The notes: generated by a model from the letters alone, not told the origin. A stretch of DNA of 64,000 nucleotides from Mytilisepta virgata (GCA_028015205.1 CM051514.1:48314150-48378149); one strand, 5' to 3'; positions 1 through 11,375 are shown, counted from the first letter of the stretch. Translations and numbers: made by a program.

Positions 1-959
1 TGGAAACATCTTCAAAGAGCAATATAATAAAACAAAATACTCTGGGACTTTATTCAACATGTTTTAATTAATAATCGACGGTTGGACGATCAATTTTTCA
101 GAAACATGCTGGAATTCCTATAGGAATGAACGGTGTGCTGCTTTTGGCCAACCTGTTCCTATTTTCGTATGAAAGTAAGACTACGGAAGAGACAGAAGGC
201 TCTATCCCAGTCCTTTATTTTTTTAATTTCCGTTATAAAGATGCTGTGCTATCTCTTAATAGTCCTAAATTTAAGGATTATCGCCATCTTATCTACCTCT
301 GTGAACTTGAAATAAAAAGAGACCCATCCACTCAGCTTCTTACATTTGTGTACCTAGATTTATACTTATATATAGAGTCGAAGAACGACCAAATAAAACT
401 TTAATGGCAAATATGATGATTTTAACTTTCGAATTGTGAACTTCCCCTTTCATAACGTCTCCACCTTATGGTGATTTGTCTGTTGAACGTCCTGAAAGAA
501 CGAAGTTACTGCCACATACAAGACAAGTTAGGGGTTAGGAGTCATCCATAATTGTTAACATTTTACAGCAGTTAACAAAACTCACTCTACTGGGACTGGG
601 TTTCAAATTAAATATTTCAGAATACGCTTTAAAATCGGTATAACAGTCACTTCCGCCGATATTCCGGAAAAAAGAGAATACATGCTTTTGATATTTATAG
701 AATTTCATGTGGAGGGCGGGGGTGGGGGATTTCAAACCAAAGTTTATCTTTGTAAACTTGTGAAAAAGTTTGACATTATGGATGATAAATTAATGTTCAG
801 GCTATCGTCACTACAAAAAAATGTATCACGACTTGATTGGCCGATATCTACTTTAGTTTTTTTTGGTAAGCCTTGTGTTTATCACCACTTTGGTTGTGTC
901 TGTACATATCGACAAATTAATACCAAAGCGACAAAACAGTGAGGAACGTCCACAAATTT
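1..959. other. AT-rich DNA, nothing recognised
   Basis: No open frame here has protein-like composition, recognisable motifs or convincing splice partners. The 92-codon frame at 126-404 has no family signature. I see no tandem or inverted repeat of note. Confidence 0.5.
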
Positions 960-1660
960 GAATCCAAGGAAAAGATTGATTGATTCATTCATTGTTGCTT
1001 AACGTCCAGTGTCAAATATTGCATGCTTATTCAGCACGAGGACCAGTTTATTTATCAAACAAGGGAAACACATTTTGACTGCCACTGTAAAAAGAGGATG
1101 GTTGGATAGGGTCGGATAATTTAGCCTTCTGTAGGGCATTAGCCTACTCTTTCTCGTTAACTACAGAAGGAATCTTTAGCGTGCATTGAGTGTGTAATTC
1201 TCCAAACACGTTACCCACTATGGTCGCGGTCAGGCTTTTCGTATTATGGCCTGACAACCCGGGGACGCGCTAGGCAACTCTGTGGGTTGAGCTTCCGTAA
1301 TCCGTCACAGGTGCCTAGCTAAAGAAAAGACAAAGTCGGGATAATGGAACACTGCAAACAAACACAAAAAGGATACCTGTATAACTAAAATAATCAAAAA
1401 CGTATAACAAACTAAAGCAACAACAAACCCAACAAGACAGCAACAAAACTAAAGCACTAGCAATGTGAACTCCCATTGAAAACCGGGAGTGACATCAGAT
1501 GCCAGGAAAAGGAAGCATGTCGTGCTCCGCTAACGACACCCGTCACATTGCCAGTGGGTAAAAGCAGTGAAGTGTCACGTCCGATGAGGCGTCAATTCCA
1601 CAAGGACGTGGAATACATGTATTACTGGAGATATCGTATAATATTGGTTTGTTATGTTAG
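960..1660. repeat. probable interspersed bivalve-type repeat
   Basis: The segment opens with an ATTGATTGATTCATTCATTG run followed by 'gcttaacgtccagt', then a moderately GC-rich stretch (about 1,200-1,330) unlike the AT-rich surroundings. I associate this opening with a common dispersed repeat of mussel genomes; that is recollection and not a search. The boundaries are approximate and no TIR or target duplication was found. Confidence 0.4.
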
Positions 1661-4600
1661 TGATCTCACGAATTTTGCCTTTTCTTTATATTTTGGTTTT
1701 CTATAATTCGCCCAATGTCTTCTTTTGTCGATATTCTAAAATGGACATTTTATAATTATTTATGAATAAGCCCTTGATTTCTTACATGTTTTTTTGTCAT
1801 CATCTGCATGGAGAAATCCGTTTCCTCCATTGTTACAGTGAATTTTCTTATCACAGAAACAAAACTTCGGCAATTTTTCTTTTTCACCACATTTATCACA
1901 CATATGGGTGCCTAAAAATACAATTACAAATAACTAAAAGCTGAAGCAGTTAGTTTACAATAAAAAGGTTAAGATATAAATAAAAATAATAAATGTTCGT
2001 AGCAAGACATTTGCTGCTGGTTGTTGATTTTCTGTTGGACCATACATTTCATTTCTTTCATAGTTTGATTGAAATGAGAAATTACATTATGTCTGTTATT
2101 GAAAAATAAAGGGCTTCTCTAAGCGCAGCATGATACGACCTCAGCATGTCGGCAAGTAAATAATCAATTAAAGTAAGTGCTTGACCCAATAACGTGTTGG
2201 ATTATAATATCTCTTGTATCTAGGAAACATTAAACGAAAGAAAAAAATATGATATACTGAACTGAAAGCACGGTGAACTGAAAGGAAATCTCCCCCAAAG
2301 ACTTGGATGAAAAATAAAAAAAATACGTAGCATGCCAGATGCCTTTTTAACTCCTTATATCTCAAAAACCGTGAAAGAAATTTGTTTAAATACTACTGGA
2401 AGCACTCATAGAGATGAATTAAAAGAAAAAAATCCAAATTGAAATCGGATGAAATAAAAAAAATTTAGGTGACCGGCAAAATTGTTAATTTTGTCTCCTT
2501 TAATCCCTTTAACTCTGCAACGACTGTTATATTACTGTACTTTGGCTTACTGGTTATCCTTACATTTTCATTTCAAATTTCTCATGTGTTTATACATGTA
2601 GATAAAAGACAGCATCTTCACCAAAGATACGAACTTGCATAAAAATTCAATGATATCAATTCCCAATGTAAATGTTTGAATTTACTTCAATAAAGGCATA
2701 CTTACTACTTCCCGCAGAATTACATTTTTGTTGAACATATGCAGATTCTGAAAGTAGAATTTTTTCGTATTTATTATCTCCCGAAATTACTAATGATGTG
2801 TAACTAGTGTTTTTATTTCTGCCATACATTTATTTTGGTAATTAAAACGGGTCAAAAGTGGGACCCCTATTACATGTATTATTCTCACACCCCTGAAACA
2901 TATGATCTCATGTTTTATCATCCTTCCCAGTGATTCTATCAGCTTGTTGAGCAGCTCCGAAAAATTCGTATCAAGAAGCGCGTGCGCTGAGCATGAGTTA
3001 TCAACAAATTCTCCCAACGTTTGGCAGCTAAGAACTTATTAAATAACTATCAAAATTGCAAAATATTAATAAATATATCAAGATTTGGTGTTCCTTTTTT
3101 ATATTATGGCGTTTTATTTAAATGAATGATGAAAAAATTTCTAAAAGTGACATCAACAAAATGTGTCTTTCCTCGATGCTGATAATGTCTGCTGGGACTT
3201 CTTTCCGCTCTTTCCATTGCATTTCATTATTTGCGATTAATTTACGTTGCGCATATTTAAGTCAGAAGTTGTTTCGCGAATGGAGACGGACTATGACGTC
3301 AACGAGGTTGCAAGTTTGAAAGCGGGTGCTTTAGTTTCCCGGAAAATCATGAACAAAGATTAAGGTGAAAATACACCATAATGTTGGTTTTTATATCGTT
3401 TGTAAGATATTTTACATAAACATTCAGGAAATATAAACTTATTTGTATGGTAAATAACGTAACGGAAAATTTGTCGTTGTGATGAAGAATTCATACTTTT
3501 CTCGCAAAAATTTGGGAGAATTCAGAACGTTTACAAATATTTACGTTTCAGATAATTAATTAAGATGATAAAAATATTATCTGCATTTTGACAGCTAGAT
3601 ATTTGTTACATAATATACTATTATGTTAATAAGTGAATTATCGGGTCAATAATTTCATACCGGCGAACAAATACTGATTTGAACTTACTAAGAAATTGCA
3701 CTGACATTTATATTGAGGCAAACAAAAATATGTGTCTGTCTACGGTTACCCGACAGACCCTCAGCAATGTGAAAGATTAAGTGGTTGTGTGTCAATAGCG
3801 AAGTTAGAGTTGCCAATCACCTGAAACATTCCAATTGTCAAAATCGTGACTATGACAGTCGTTTTAAGGAAACTCGCGACTCGTGTGATGAAAACTTACC
3901 GCCATGTTTACAATTAACAACAAAGGGAAATCGGTACGTGCACAAATCGGACCACGACAAGTCGGACAGCATTAAAACTATTTAAACAGTTACCACACAA
4001 CTCGGACTGTGGTGTAGTGACAAAGAGAATGAAATTGTAACTTAAGTAATGATAAGGTTTTATGAAATGCAGAAATGTATTTGTTGACTCTTTTTGTTGT
4101 ATACATTTCTGGGGGCCACTTAAAAGACATGCTAGCTTAGTTTGCTTTTACTTAGTTGAGAAAGGTCAAATCATGTCACAAAAAAAAGAAAAATAGAATG
4201 AAAATACCTACCCACCCACCTACCACCCTATATTTTTCGACGATGTAAATATTTTTTGGCCTTGTCAGTTTAAACCAGTCGAAAAGCAGGATTTTAGGAC
4301 AGTGAAGAAAAATTCCCTTATCATTGTTTATATCTTGATTTATTTTGTTCATATTACACTATAAAATAACATATAATCCCTTGTACTTGTGTAATTAGTT
4401 GATATCCAATATCAGCTTTATGTAACACTCTTATATTTTAGTGGTAGCATATTTGGTAAGTGGGACCATTATTTTTCTTATCATCGGACGTATTATAAGT
4501 TACAGGCACAGGGATGGCAATTTTTAATAATCTTACTTGAAGTTGCTACATTTGGTCACTTACCTGCTTTACACAAATCTCCAAAATGGTCTTTCGAAAG

Positions 4601-4740
4601 CTGCAGCCGAAACGCTGAAATTAATATAAAGTTTAAATCAAAATGTTCTCTAGTAAAAGGAAACATTCGAATCTATATAAGTTTATCAGAATTATTATAA
4701 CACATACCACAACAAACATTCTTACAACGGTATAACAATT
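1661..4740. other. AT-rich DNA without a supportable gene
   Basis: Mostly low-complexity AT-rich sequence. Around 3,740-4,010 the base composition is more balanced, and the minus strand reads AAACATGGCGGTAAGT near 3,893-3,908. That could be a YY1-like start-site element or a tiny first exon followed by a 5' splice site. I could not connect it to any downstream exon, so no gene is called. Confidence 0.4.
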
Positions 4741-4752
4741 GCTAAACATAAC

Positions 4753-4838
4753 CATGCCAAGGGAGATCCATTTAACATGCCAAGGGAGATCCATTTACCA
4801 TGCCAAGGGAGATCAATTTACCACGCCAAGGAAGATCC
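4753..4838. repeat. 23-bp short tandem repeat
   Basis: The unit CATGCCAAGGGAGATCCATTT plus two bases repeats with period 23, starting at 4753, 4776, 4799 and 4822; the last copy is divergent. It directly abuts the LINE remnant that follows. Confidence 0.8.
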
Positions 4839-5065
4839 AGTATATTTAATTTTTTTATTAATGATCTTGCAATTATTTTACAAGATAGATCCGATTCAGT
4901 AACCTTAGACAATAAGGAAATCCCATGTCTATTATATGACGATGACCTTGTGTTGCTTTCAGATACAAATAAAGGTCAATATCTTACATAACTATTGTGA
5001 AGAATGGTGTCTTGAGATGAACTCAAATAAAATCAATGTTATAATATTTATTAGAATACAGCAAA
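4827..5065 (+). pseudogene. non-LTR retrotransposon reverse transcriptase fragment
   Basis: The frame open to 4,991 reads a stretch typical of LINE reverse transcriptase: a hydrophobic FINDLA segment, then CLLYDDDLVLLSDT, which corresponds to the catalytic block usually written YADD (here YDDD). After a frame change, the following bases (about 4,990-5,060) still read YCEEWCLEMN, the segment that usually follows the catalytic block in LINE RTs. Only about 75 residues of an RT domain of several hundred remain, with no endonuclease or ORF1 beside it. It is a dead, 5'- and 3'-truncated copy in the CR1/Jockey-like style, though the clade is not certain. Confidence 0.75.
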
Positions 5066-5135
5066 GTGCTCTCGACCAATGAAATTATAGGATTTGATGT
5101 TTCTTAATTACATCCCGGCTCCTTTGTTTTTACAG

Positions 5136-5162
5136 GGGTGATCTGAGACGGATCACCCCTGC
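5136..5162. repeat. small perfect hairpin
   Basis: CAGGGGTGATC and GATCACCCCTG form an 11-bp stem around a 5-base loop, followed by another GATCACCCC. It is a compact inverted repeat of unknown role in a non-coding stretch. Confidence 0.7.
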
Positions 5163-5329
5163 CAGATCACCCCAGCAAGAGTGCTTTGTTAGTTTAAAGT
5201 TGACGGGAACAATTTACTCACGATTAAAACTTAGAAAATTTATGCAGAAACATAAATTACAAATTAAAAATTAACATTAAAATTTAGAAAGAATGTACCG
5301 AGAATCGAACCTGGGACCGTTCGTTTATT

Positions 5330-6860
5330 AGCCATCCACGTTTTTTTTTTTTATCTTTATTATTATACACCATCAGTATATATACATATCACAGATATAC
5401 AATTATATATGTTTATACTTGTTACCGCTCTCATTCATAGTACAATATCTCTCATACTTTTTTTCCATATTTTATCATATTTTTTTTTTTTTTCAATTAT
5501 ACATGTATTACCTAAAATGTAAAATTATTTCCCTACTTTTGCTTCCCATTACATACTAATTTTCCTTTAAAATTTGACCATTGACAATAATTATCTTCAT
5601 ATTAATTGGCCAAATTCACAAAATTCACAAAAAAAAGAATGGATGTCCAATTCTATGTTTTTTAGATTTTGGCATTAGCACTATATGAAATAATTAGTCT
5701 TACAGTCCAAGTATTATGTGGAAAATACTCTCATCCATCTCTCACCGTAATGTTCCTTAAAAGTTATTTACGCCGAACAAGATTTTCATCAACGAATTTC
5801 TCCATCAATTGAATCGCATTTGTTACCCTTTCGTCCATGAAGTCCGTATCTTTCACGTCATTGAAATCTTCCGTAAGGTTTTTATGGTATGTCCTAAATT
5901 CATGATCCCCAGGTTTTATTATATTACTCTCTTCTTCTGCTATCAAATGTTCGATCATAAAGACTTTTCCAGGTATTTGTCCGATTAATGTGTTTCTCCG
6001 ACATCCAGTTGTCTTCATCACAATTTTACTGAAAAATTTCCTCGGCCACGTCGGGATTGGCTTCTTCGCTTTATCTATCGCACTTTCTTGTGTATTCTCT
6101 CTGTCTGTTATTGAATCTCTTTTCTCTTGATTAGTACGATTAACAGTAATCAAGTTCTTACATTGTTCGTGGTCCACTACACTAGGTATTGATTTTACTG
6201 TCCGTGTTATTGATCGATTTACTACAGGTTGAATATTTACCTGTACTGAGGCGTCACACGGGGCACTTACTTTTTCTACAGTGTCCATTTCTTCATCGCT
6301 TTCACCTTCTCCGTCTGTAGATTCATTATCCGAAATTGTTATAGTTTCTTTTTTATCACTATTTCCATCTTTACCGTTTTGGTCCTGCTTTTTTCTATGA
6401 AATTTTTCGTATCTTATCTGATCTCTCCTTTTTGTGGCTTTTGATTTTGATTTCTTGATTTGTTCGTTTGTCCACACTAATGTTATTCGTATTTTTCCTT
6501 TTTGTTCATGTGATGTCCACGTAAATTGCGCATATTCCTCTAAAACTGTATTCATCAAATTTAACAACGTTTTAGGGAGATTATCCATTTGAAATAACAA
6601 AGGATTTACGATGATAGTCAAACTCCCTTATTGACCCTCAACGGAGGTTCAGTCAACAAATTTGGTAGAAATATCAAATTAAGAGTTTTTGTAATCGCTC
6701 ACTTACATGCAGTTGATGTTCTCCAAGGTATAACACTGAAAAGCTGGAAATCCAAATCCGTTTTGTGAAATTAGATGAGAACAAACAAAACTTTCAAGAG
6801 CGATACGAAAACACGTCAGTCACCATGGGCTGTTCGACTGGTTCCCCAGCCATCCACGTT
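5330..6860 (-). mobile_element. retroposed insertion with poly(A) and 13-bp target duplication
   Basis: The 13-mer AGCCATCCACGTT occurs at 5330-5342 and again at 6848-6860. Immediately inside the left copy is a T run (5343-5352), so on the minus strand the insert ends in poly(A). Its 5' end lies at about 6847 and starts GGGGAACC. The roughly 1.5 kb between the repeats contains one long intact ORF on the minus strand and no introns. Poly(A), a long target duplication and intronlessness mark LINE-machinery retroposition. The target itself looks tRNA-related: just left of it (5300-5318) lies the complement of a TTCGATTCTCGG B-box-like string. It is either a LINE-mobilised mRNA copy or a short LINE carrying only ORF1. 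Confidence 0.75.
5764..6621 (-). CDS. 285-aa protein of retroposed element, ORF1-like candidate
   Basis: Function not recognised. The ORF is uninterrupted over 285 codons, the longest intact one in the non-Polinton part of the window. The N-terminal 55 residues look folded (aromatic and hydrophobic, ending ITLVWTNEQ). Residues about 56-90 are strongly basic (KKSKSKATKRR...), residues about 95-115 are very acidic (DNESTDGEGESDEEMD), then a polar linker leads to a second ordered-looking segment (about 190-285) with WPRKFFSKIV and a charged C-terminus. A nucleic-acid-binding ORF1-type protein or a gene recently retrocopied from mRNA both fit. The start at 6621 is the first ATG in frame; another in-frame ATG follows 11 codons later. 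Its setting in a poly(A)/target-duplication insert with about 225 bp of leader supports transcription from a source elsewhere. Confidence 0.55.
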   Translation of the reverse strand: MTIIVNPLLFQMDNLPKTLLNLMNTVLEEYAQFTWTSHEQKGKIRITLVWTNEQIKKSKSKATKRRDQIRYEKFHRKKQDQNGKDGNSDKKETITISDNESTDGEGESDEEMDTVEKVSAPCDASVQVNIQPVVNRSITRTVKSIPSVVDHEQCKNLITVNRTNQEKRDSITDRENTQESAIDKAKKPIPTWPRKFFSKIVMKTTGCRRNTLIGQIPGKVFMIEHLIAEEESNIIKPGDHEFRTYHKNLTEDFNDVKDTDFMDERVTNAIQLMEKFVDENLVRRK

Positions 6861-7043
6861 AACCAATAGGCCAGTGAAGCTCACACCGATTAACGTTAAT
6901 TTTACCTATAAGAATATTAAGTTCGGGGTTCCAGTGGGGAATACAATATATAGTATATATAAAAGTATATTATAACGTAAAATAGTACTGAAATGTTTAC
7001 TTTAAGTTTATTATTATTTATCACGGATGAGCTGGGATGTAAA

Positions 7044-7150
7044 ATAGTTATCCCACTCGGACTTAGTGTGTCTGTATAAGATCATCCCTCGGGCCTCCGG
7101 CCCTCGGGATGATCTTATACAGACACACCGCGTCCTTGTGGGATAACTAT
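7044..7150. repeat. 107-bp imperfect hairpin (foldback element)
   Basis: ATAGTTATCCCAC at 7044 pairs with GTGGGATAACTAT ending at 7150. Inside, GTGTGTCTGTATAAGATC pairs with its reverse complement around a GC-rich, self-complementary centre (CTCGGGCCTCCGGCCCTCGGG). The design, a long AT-rich stem with a palindromic GC tip, recurs at about 60,570-60,612. Confidence 0.8.
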
Positions 7151-7157
7151 TACAGAA

Positions 7158-7595
7158 TGAATCTAAAACATGTTCTAAGTAAGGGATTATCCGATTGTTT
7201 TCTTACCATTCAAAACAATGAATTCCTATAAATGAGTTACAACTGCCCCGAATCACATTTATCACCTTACAGAATTTGTGAGTGGAGTTTATCAAAAATT
7301 GAATTTGAATTTGAAAAAAAAAAAAATAAAAATAAAAATAATTTATTGAACGTTAAACACGATAAGACCGATACAAAAAAGAAACACCTCATTAAATAAA
7401 TTCAATTTATTTGATTTGAACATTCAAATTTTAACTAATTACATTATATATAAAGTAGTATTTAAATTATATACACAGGGGACATTCCCTGAGGAATAAA
7501 ATATAGTTGTAACTCATATTTTGAAATTTATTTATTTAAACTGTAAATAAACAAAAAGATAATTCCTTACTTAAATGTTACATGTTTTACATTAA
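7158..7595. repeat. foldback (MITE-like) inverted repeat
   Basis: The sequence around 7158-7250 (AAAACATGTTCTAAGTAAGG... through ATGAGTTACAACT) reappears inverted at about 7495-7590 (AGTTGTAACTCAT ... CCTTACTTAAATGTTACATG). The roughly 245-bp centre is AT-rich and includes an A/AAATA run at 7313-7340. There is no coding content. It is an imperfect inverted repeat of about 440 bp. Confidence 0.65.
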
Positions 7596-7599
7596 TACT

Positions 7600-7745
7600 C
7601 ACAATAAAGAAACACCAGTGCATCGTACTGTTGTGTCTGTGAATGCATTTTAAACATTTGGCTTGACCCGGCCGGGGATCGAACCCGCGACCTTCCGCAC
7701 TCTCGAGGCGAGCACGGTACCACGAGACCACCGAGGCGGTTGGGA
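7600..7745 (-). repeat. tRNA-derived SINE
   Basis: On the minus strand, 7745 to about 7662 reads a tRNA-like head: an A box (TGGTCTCGTGG), an anticodon-arm-like stretch and a B box (GGTTCGATCCC). The 5' and 3' strands of the would-be acceptor stem do not pair, so this is not a functional tRNA gene. A short body continues toward 7600. The translated frame across it (7663-7998) is meaningless. Confidence 0.7.
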
Positions 7746-7957
7746 ACCCGAGAAGTTAAACCTTAAGTTTTGTAAATATGTGTTTGTAGTGTCTAAATTA
7801 TGCACAAATATTGGTGTACTAACAGAATTGGGTAGATATACTTTATATTCAGATATATTAAAACAGGTTTTTATGTTTTGGTATAGACTGGAACATTCCG
7901 CACCAAGTTTATTAAATTGTGCATATAATGAATATAAATATAACAGTGGTCAAGAAA

Positions 7958-9274
7958 ATAACTCTTGGTATACTACAATAACTCTTGGTATTCTATAGTA
8001 ACTCTTGGTATTCTATAACAACTCTTGGTATACTACAATAACTCTTGGTATGCTACAATAACTCTTGGTATACTACAATAACTCTTGGTATACTACAATA
8101 ACTCTTTGTATACTATAACAACTCTTGGTATACTACAATAACTCTTGGTATACTATACCAACTTTTGGTATACTACAATAACTGTTGGTATACTACAATA
8201 ACTCCTGGTATACTACAATAACTCTTGGTATGCTACAATAACTCTTGGTTTCAATAATAACTCTTGGTATACTACAATAACTCTTGGTATACTATAACAA
8301 CTCTTGGTATACTATAATAACTCTTGGTATACTTCAATAACTCTTGGTATACTACAATAACTCTTGGTATACAATAACAACTCATGGTATACTACAACAA
8401 CTCTTGGTATACTACAATAACTCTTGGTATACTACAATAACTCTTGGTATACCATAACAACTCTTGGTATACTACAATAACTCTTGGTATACTACAATAA
8501 CTCTTGGTATACTGCAATAACTCTTGGTATACTATAACAACTCTTGGTATACTACAATAACTCTTGGTATACTACAATAACTCTTGGTATACTATAATAA
8601 CTCTTGGTATACTACAATAACTCTTGGTATACTACAATAACCCTTGGTATACTATAATAACTCTTGGTATACTACAATAACTCTTGGTATACTACAATAA
8701 CTCTTGGTATGCTACAATAACTCTTGGTATGCTACAATAACTCTCGATATACTATAATAACTCTTGGTATTCTATAATAACTCTTGATATACTACAATAA
8801 CTCTTGGTATTCTATAATAACTCTTGGTATTCTATAATAACTCTTGGTATACTATAATAACTCTTGGTATACTATAACAACTCTTGGTATACTATAATAA
8901 CTCTTGGTATACTATAACAACTCTTGGTATACTACAATAACTCTTGGTATACTATAATAACTCTTGGTATACTATAACAACTCTTGGTATACTACAATAA
9001 CTCCTGGTATTCTATAATAACTCTTGGTATTCTACAATAACTCCCGGTATTCTATAATAACTCTTGGTATTCTATAATAACTCTTGATATACTACAATAA
9101 CTCTTGGTATTCTACAATAACTCTTGGTATACTACAATAACTCTTGGTATACTACAATAACTCTTGGTATACTACAATAAATCTTGGTATACTATAATAA
9201 CTCTTGGTATTCTATAATAACTCTTGGTATACTACAATAACTCTTGGTATTCTATAATAACTCTTGGTATTCTA
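7958..9274. repeat. 20-bp minisatellite, about 65 units
   Basis: The unit ACTCTTGGTATACTACAATA is repeated head to tail for about 1.3 kb with almost constant 20-bp period. Variants are mainly at three sites: TATACT or TATTCT, ACAATA or ATAATA/ATAACA, and occasional GCTACA. Variants cluster (for example a TATTCTATAATA-rich stretch at about 8,760-8,850 and 9,005-9,275), suggesting local amplification. One unit near 8,251 is shortened. The array abuts non-repetitive AT-rich DNA on both sides. Confidence 0.95.
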
Positions 9275-10870
9275 ATATACAATTTTATAGTAGGAAATTA
9301 AATATTGATCTATATGTATGTAGGGATCTAAGTACCTTTATGTTTAAATTATCTTTAAAAAATGTCTTAGAAACAATTTTATTGGGATATGGCATGATAT
9401 AAGAAAGTCATACTTAAGGGACAACGGTAAACTCAGCACCTATTTTAAATATAAATAATCTTTCACATTTGAAAAATATTTATTCCTGAAATATGATGAA
9501 AACTGTAGCATCTTGACAAAATTCAGATTAAATAACCATAAATTGAGAGTAGAAACTGGACGACATGAAAGAAAGCTAAATAGCTCAGGTAAACTAGAGA
9601 TACTCCCCAGAGGGGCCAACGCTGTTCACTTAATTCAGTTGAAAATGAATTCGATTTAATTTTAGAATGTTAACTTTATGATAGTTTTAGAAATATTTTT
9701 CTGAAAAATTTATTCCAACAATATCCTCAACTTTCTACATTAAATATAAACCAAAATTTGTTTGTCTGGATTATAACAAGTGAGGATATGAATTTTAATA
9801 CATGATATGTGAATTTTTGATAATATATAATTTCAGGATTAGAACTGAAAATGAAACTAACCCACGTCACAACTTAAACTAATATATATATATTGTGCTT
9901 AAAAATACAAAGTACATTTTGAGTTATATCCCTTATACAGGACTGGCTCTCTCTCTCAGTTTGTTACATGTTATTATATGTACTGATCTTTATTGAATCA
10001 CTTTTAATCAGTTTCAAATGTTTAATGTGATGTTATTTTATTCATTTTTTTTTGTTATGTATGAATGACACGCCCTCAAGGGCTCTTTAATCAGAAATAG
10101 AAAGAATTTGAAATATTTGAATTTGATAACCACGGTTATCCGGTTCTGTATGATTGTTTTCATAACTATATGTGTGATATATTTGTTGACATTAATTTTA
10201 CTGGGTTTCTATATTACTAAAGAATTTAAATTTGATAAAGATTGGGGGGGGGGACAAAAATAAATTCATGTTTTCCTTTAAATACGAAATTAACATATGT
10301 TATACTTCAATTTGTTCACTTTTCATAGTTTTCTTCAACAAATCGGAAGTTTCTAGTTATTTTGAACTAAATTTAACATAATAAACAGCTTTTCTACTGA
10401 CCTTCAGTAGTGTTGTAAATACATTGTCGTGGTTGTTCTTCGTATGAACTGCCTACAATAATGAAAACATATGTATATATATATAACAGTTTTGCATCTG
10501 CATATGTATAACAAATTCTTGCCCTAAATGTTAAGTCATTTTCTGTATATACTCTGATAAAAAGGTTATTCTTAATTGGTTGCACGTTTTTGTCTAGTAA
10601 GCAATACGATAGAAATAATGAAATTGCTTACATATGTGTAATACATTCATATTGACATTACAATATGTACAAAATATCTTGTTTAATCCGTTTCCCAGTT
10701 ATTAAAAATGCCTTCAGTAAGATGTAAGGAGAATATTACATTTTATGTTTGATTCCTAATTAGATGTGCTTCCAGGAATTCAGAATCGACGAATCTATCT
10801 TTTAAATGTTTTCGTCACATTACTACAATGCACCTAAGTGCGAATGTAGAAAGTGGTTACCTCGTGTAAC
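9275..10870. other. AT-rich spacer, no gene seen
   Basis: AT-rich DNA with simple TA runs (about 9,883-9,893) and a G9 run near 10,245. No ORF shows protein-like composition. Confidence 0.5.
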
Positions 10871-10949
10871 CAACACTTTCAATTGCTGCTATGACGGTAG
10901 TAGTATGTATGCGGTTCTAAATTATCATTTGAGGTGGTGGAGCTGAGGT

Positions 10950-11375
10950 GGTCGAGCCGGAAGTGACGCCGACCGGAAATGAGGTAACAGGAAGTGACGT
11001 CACCGGAACAGGAAGTCACGTGACCGGAACCGGAAGTGGTTATTGACACATGCGCAACCAGAAGTGATGTGTTTTCCCGCCATTTGTTAACGGAAGTGAC
11101 GTAATTCACTGCTAGGACCCGGATGTGTGGTCTGCACATGTGTAGGCGGAACCGGAAATGCTTTGCGCGCATGCGCTACCGGAAATAGGGAGTTTTCGCG
11201 CCATTTTCTATTATTTGTTTAAGGACGTGACGCAAGTCACGTGCCAGGGCCTGGATGTGTCGTCTGGGCATGTGTGACCGGGCCCGGAAGTGGTTTTCAC
11301 AACCAGAAGTAGTGGATTTTCCGCCTTTTGTTTACGGAAGTGACGTCAGTCACGTGGTGGTACCCGGATGTGCAA
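10950..11375 (+). promoter_or_regulatory. tandem array of ETS, CRE, E-box and NRF1-like sites
   Basis: A GC-rich island in AT-rich DNA. Three diverged copies of a roughly 125-bp unit begin near 11,029, 11,152 and 11,278. Each carries CCGGAAGTG or CCGGAAAT (ETS/GABP-like), a CCGCCATTT or GCGCCATTTT string (YY1-like), ACGGAAGTGACGT (CRE half or full) and CCCGGATGTGT. Full TGACGTCA sites lie at 10,995-11,002 and 11,341-11,348, CACGTG at 11,017-11,022 and 11,351-11,356, and GCGCATGCGC (NRF1-like palindrome) at 11,167-11,176. It sits 120-540 bp upstream of the first gag-like ATG of the Gypsy element, so it is probably that element's promoter/LTR U3 region. No second LTR copy was found, so the LTR assignment is open. 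Confidence 0.65.

Noticed and set aside
5104..7045. Terminal inverted repeats TACATCCCGGCTC and GAGCTGGGATGTA framing a larger element
   Set aside because: The match is short and imperfect with no target duplication; chance similarity cannot be excluded.
7662..7740. Functional tRNA gene
   Set aside because: A and B boxes are present but the acceptor stem does not pair and the anticodon arm is irregular, so it is a SINE head.
7663..7998. 111-codon protein starting MTRPGIEPATFRTLEA
   Set aside because: It is a translation of a tRNA-derived SINE head; similar spurious peptides arise wherever such SINEs are translated.
7958..9274. CRISPR-like array
   Set aside because: Units are contiguous 20-bp repeats without unique spacers; it is a minisatellite in a eukaryotic genome.
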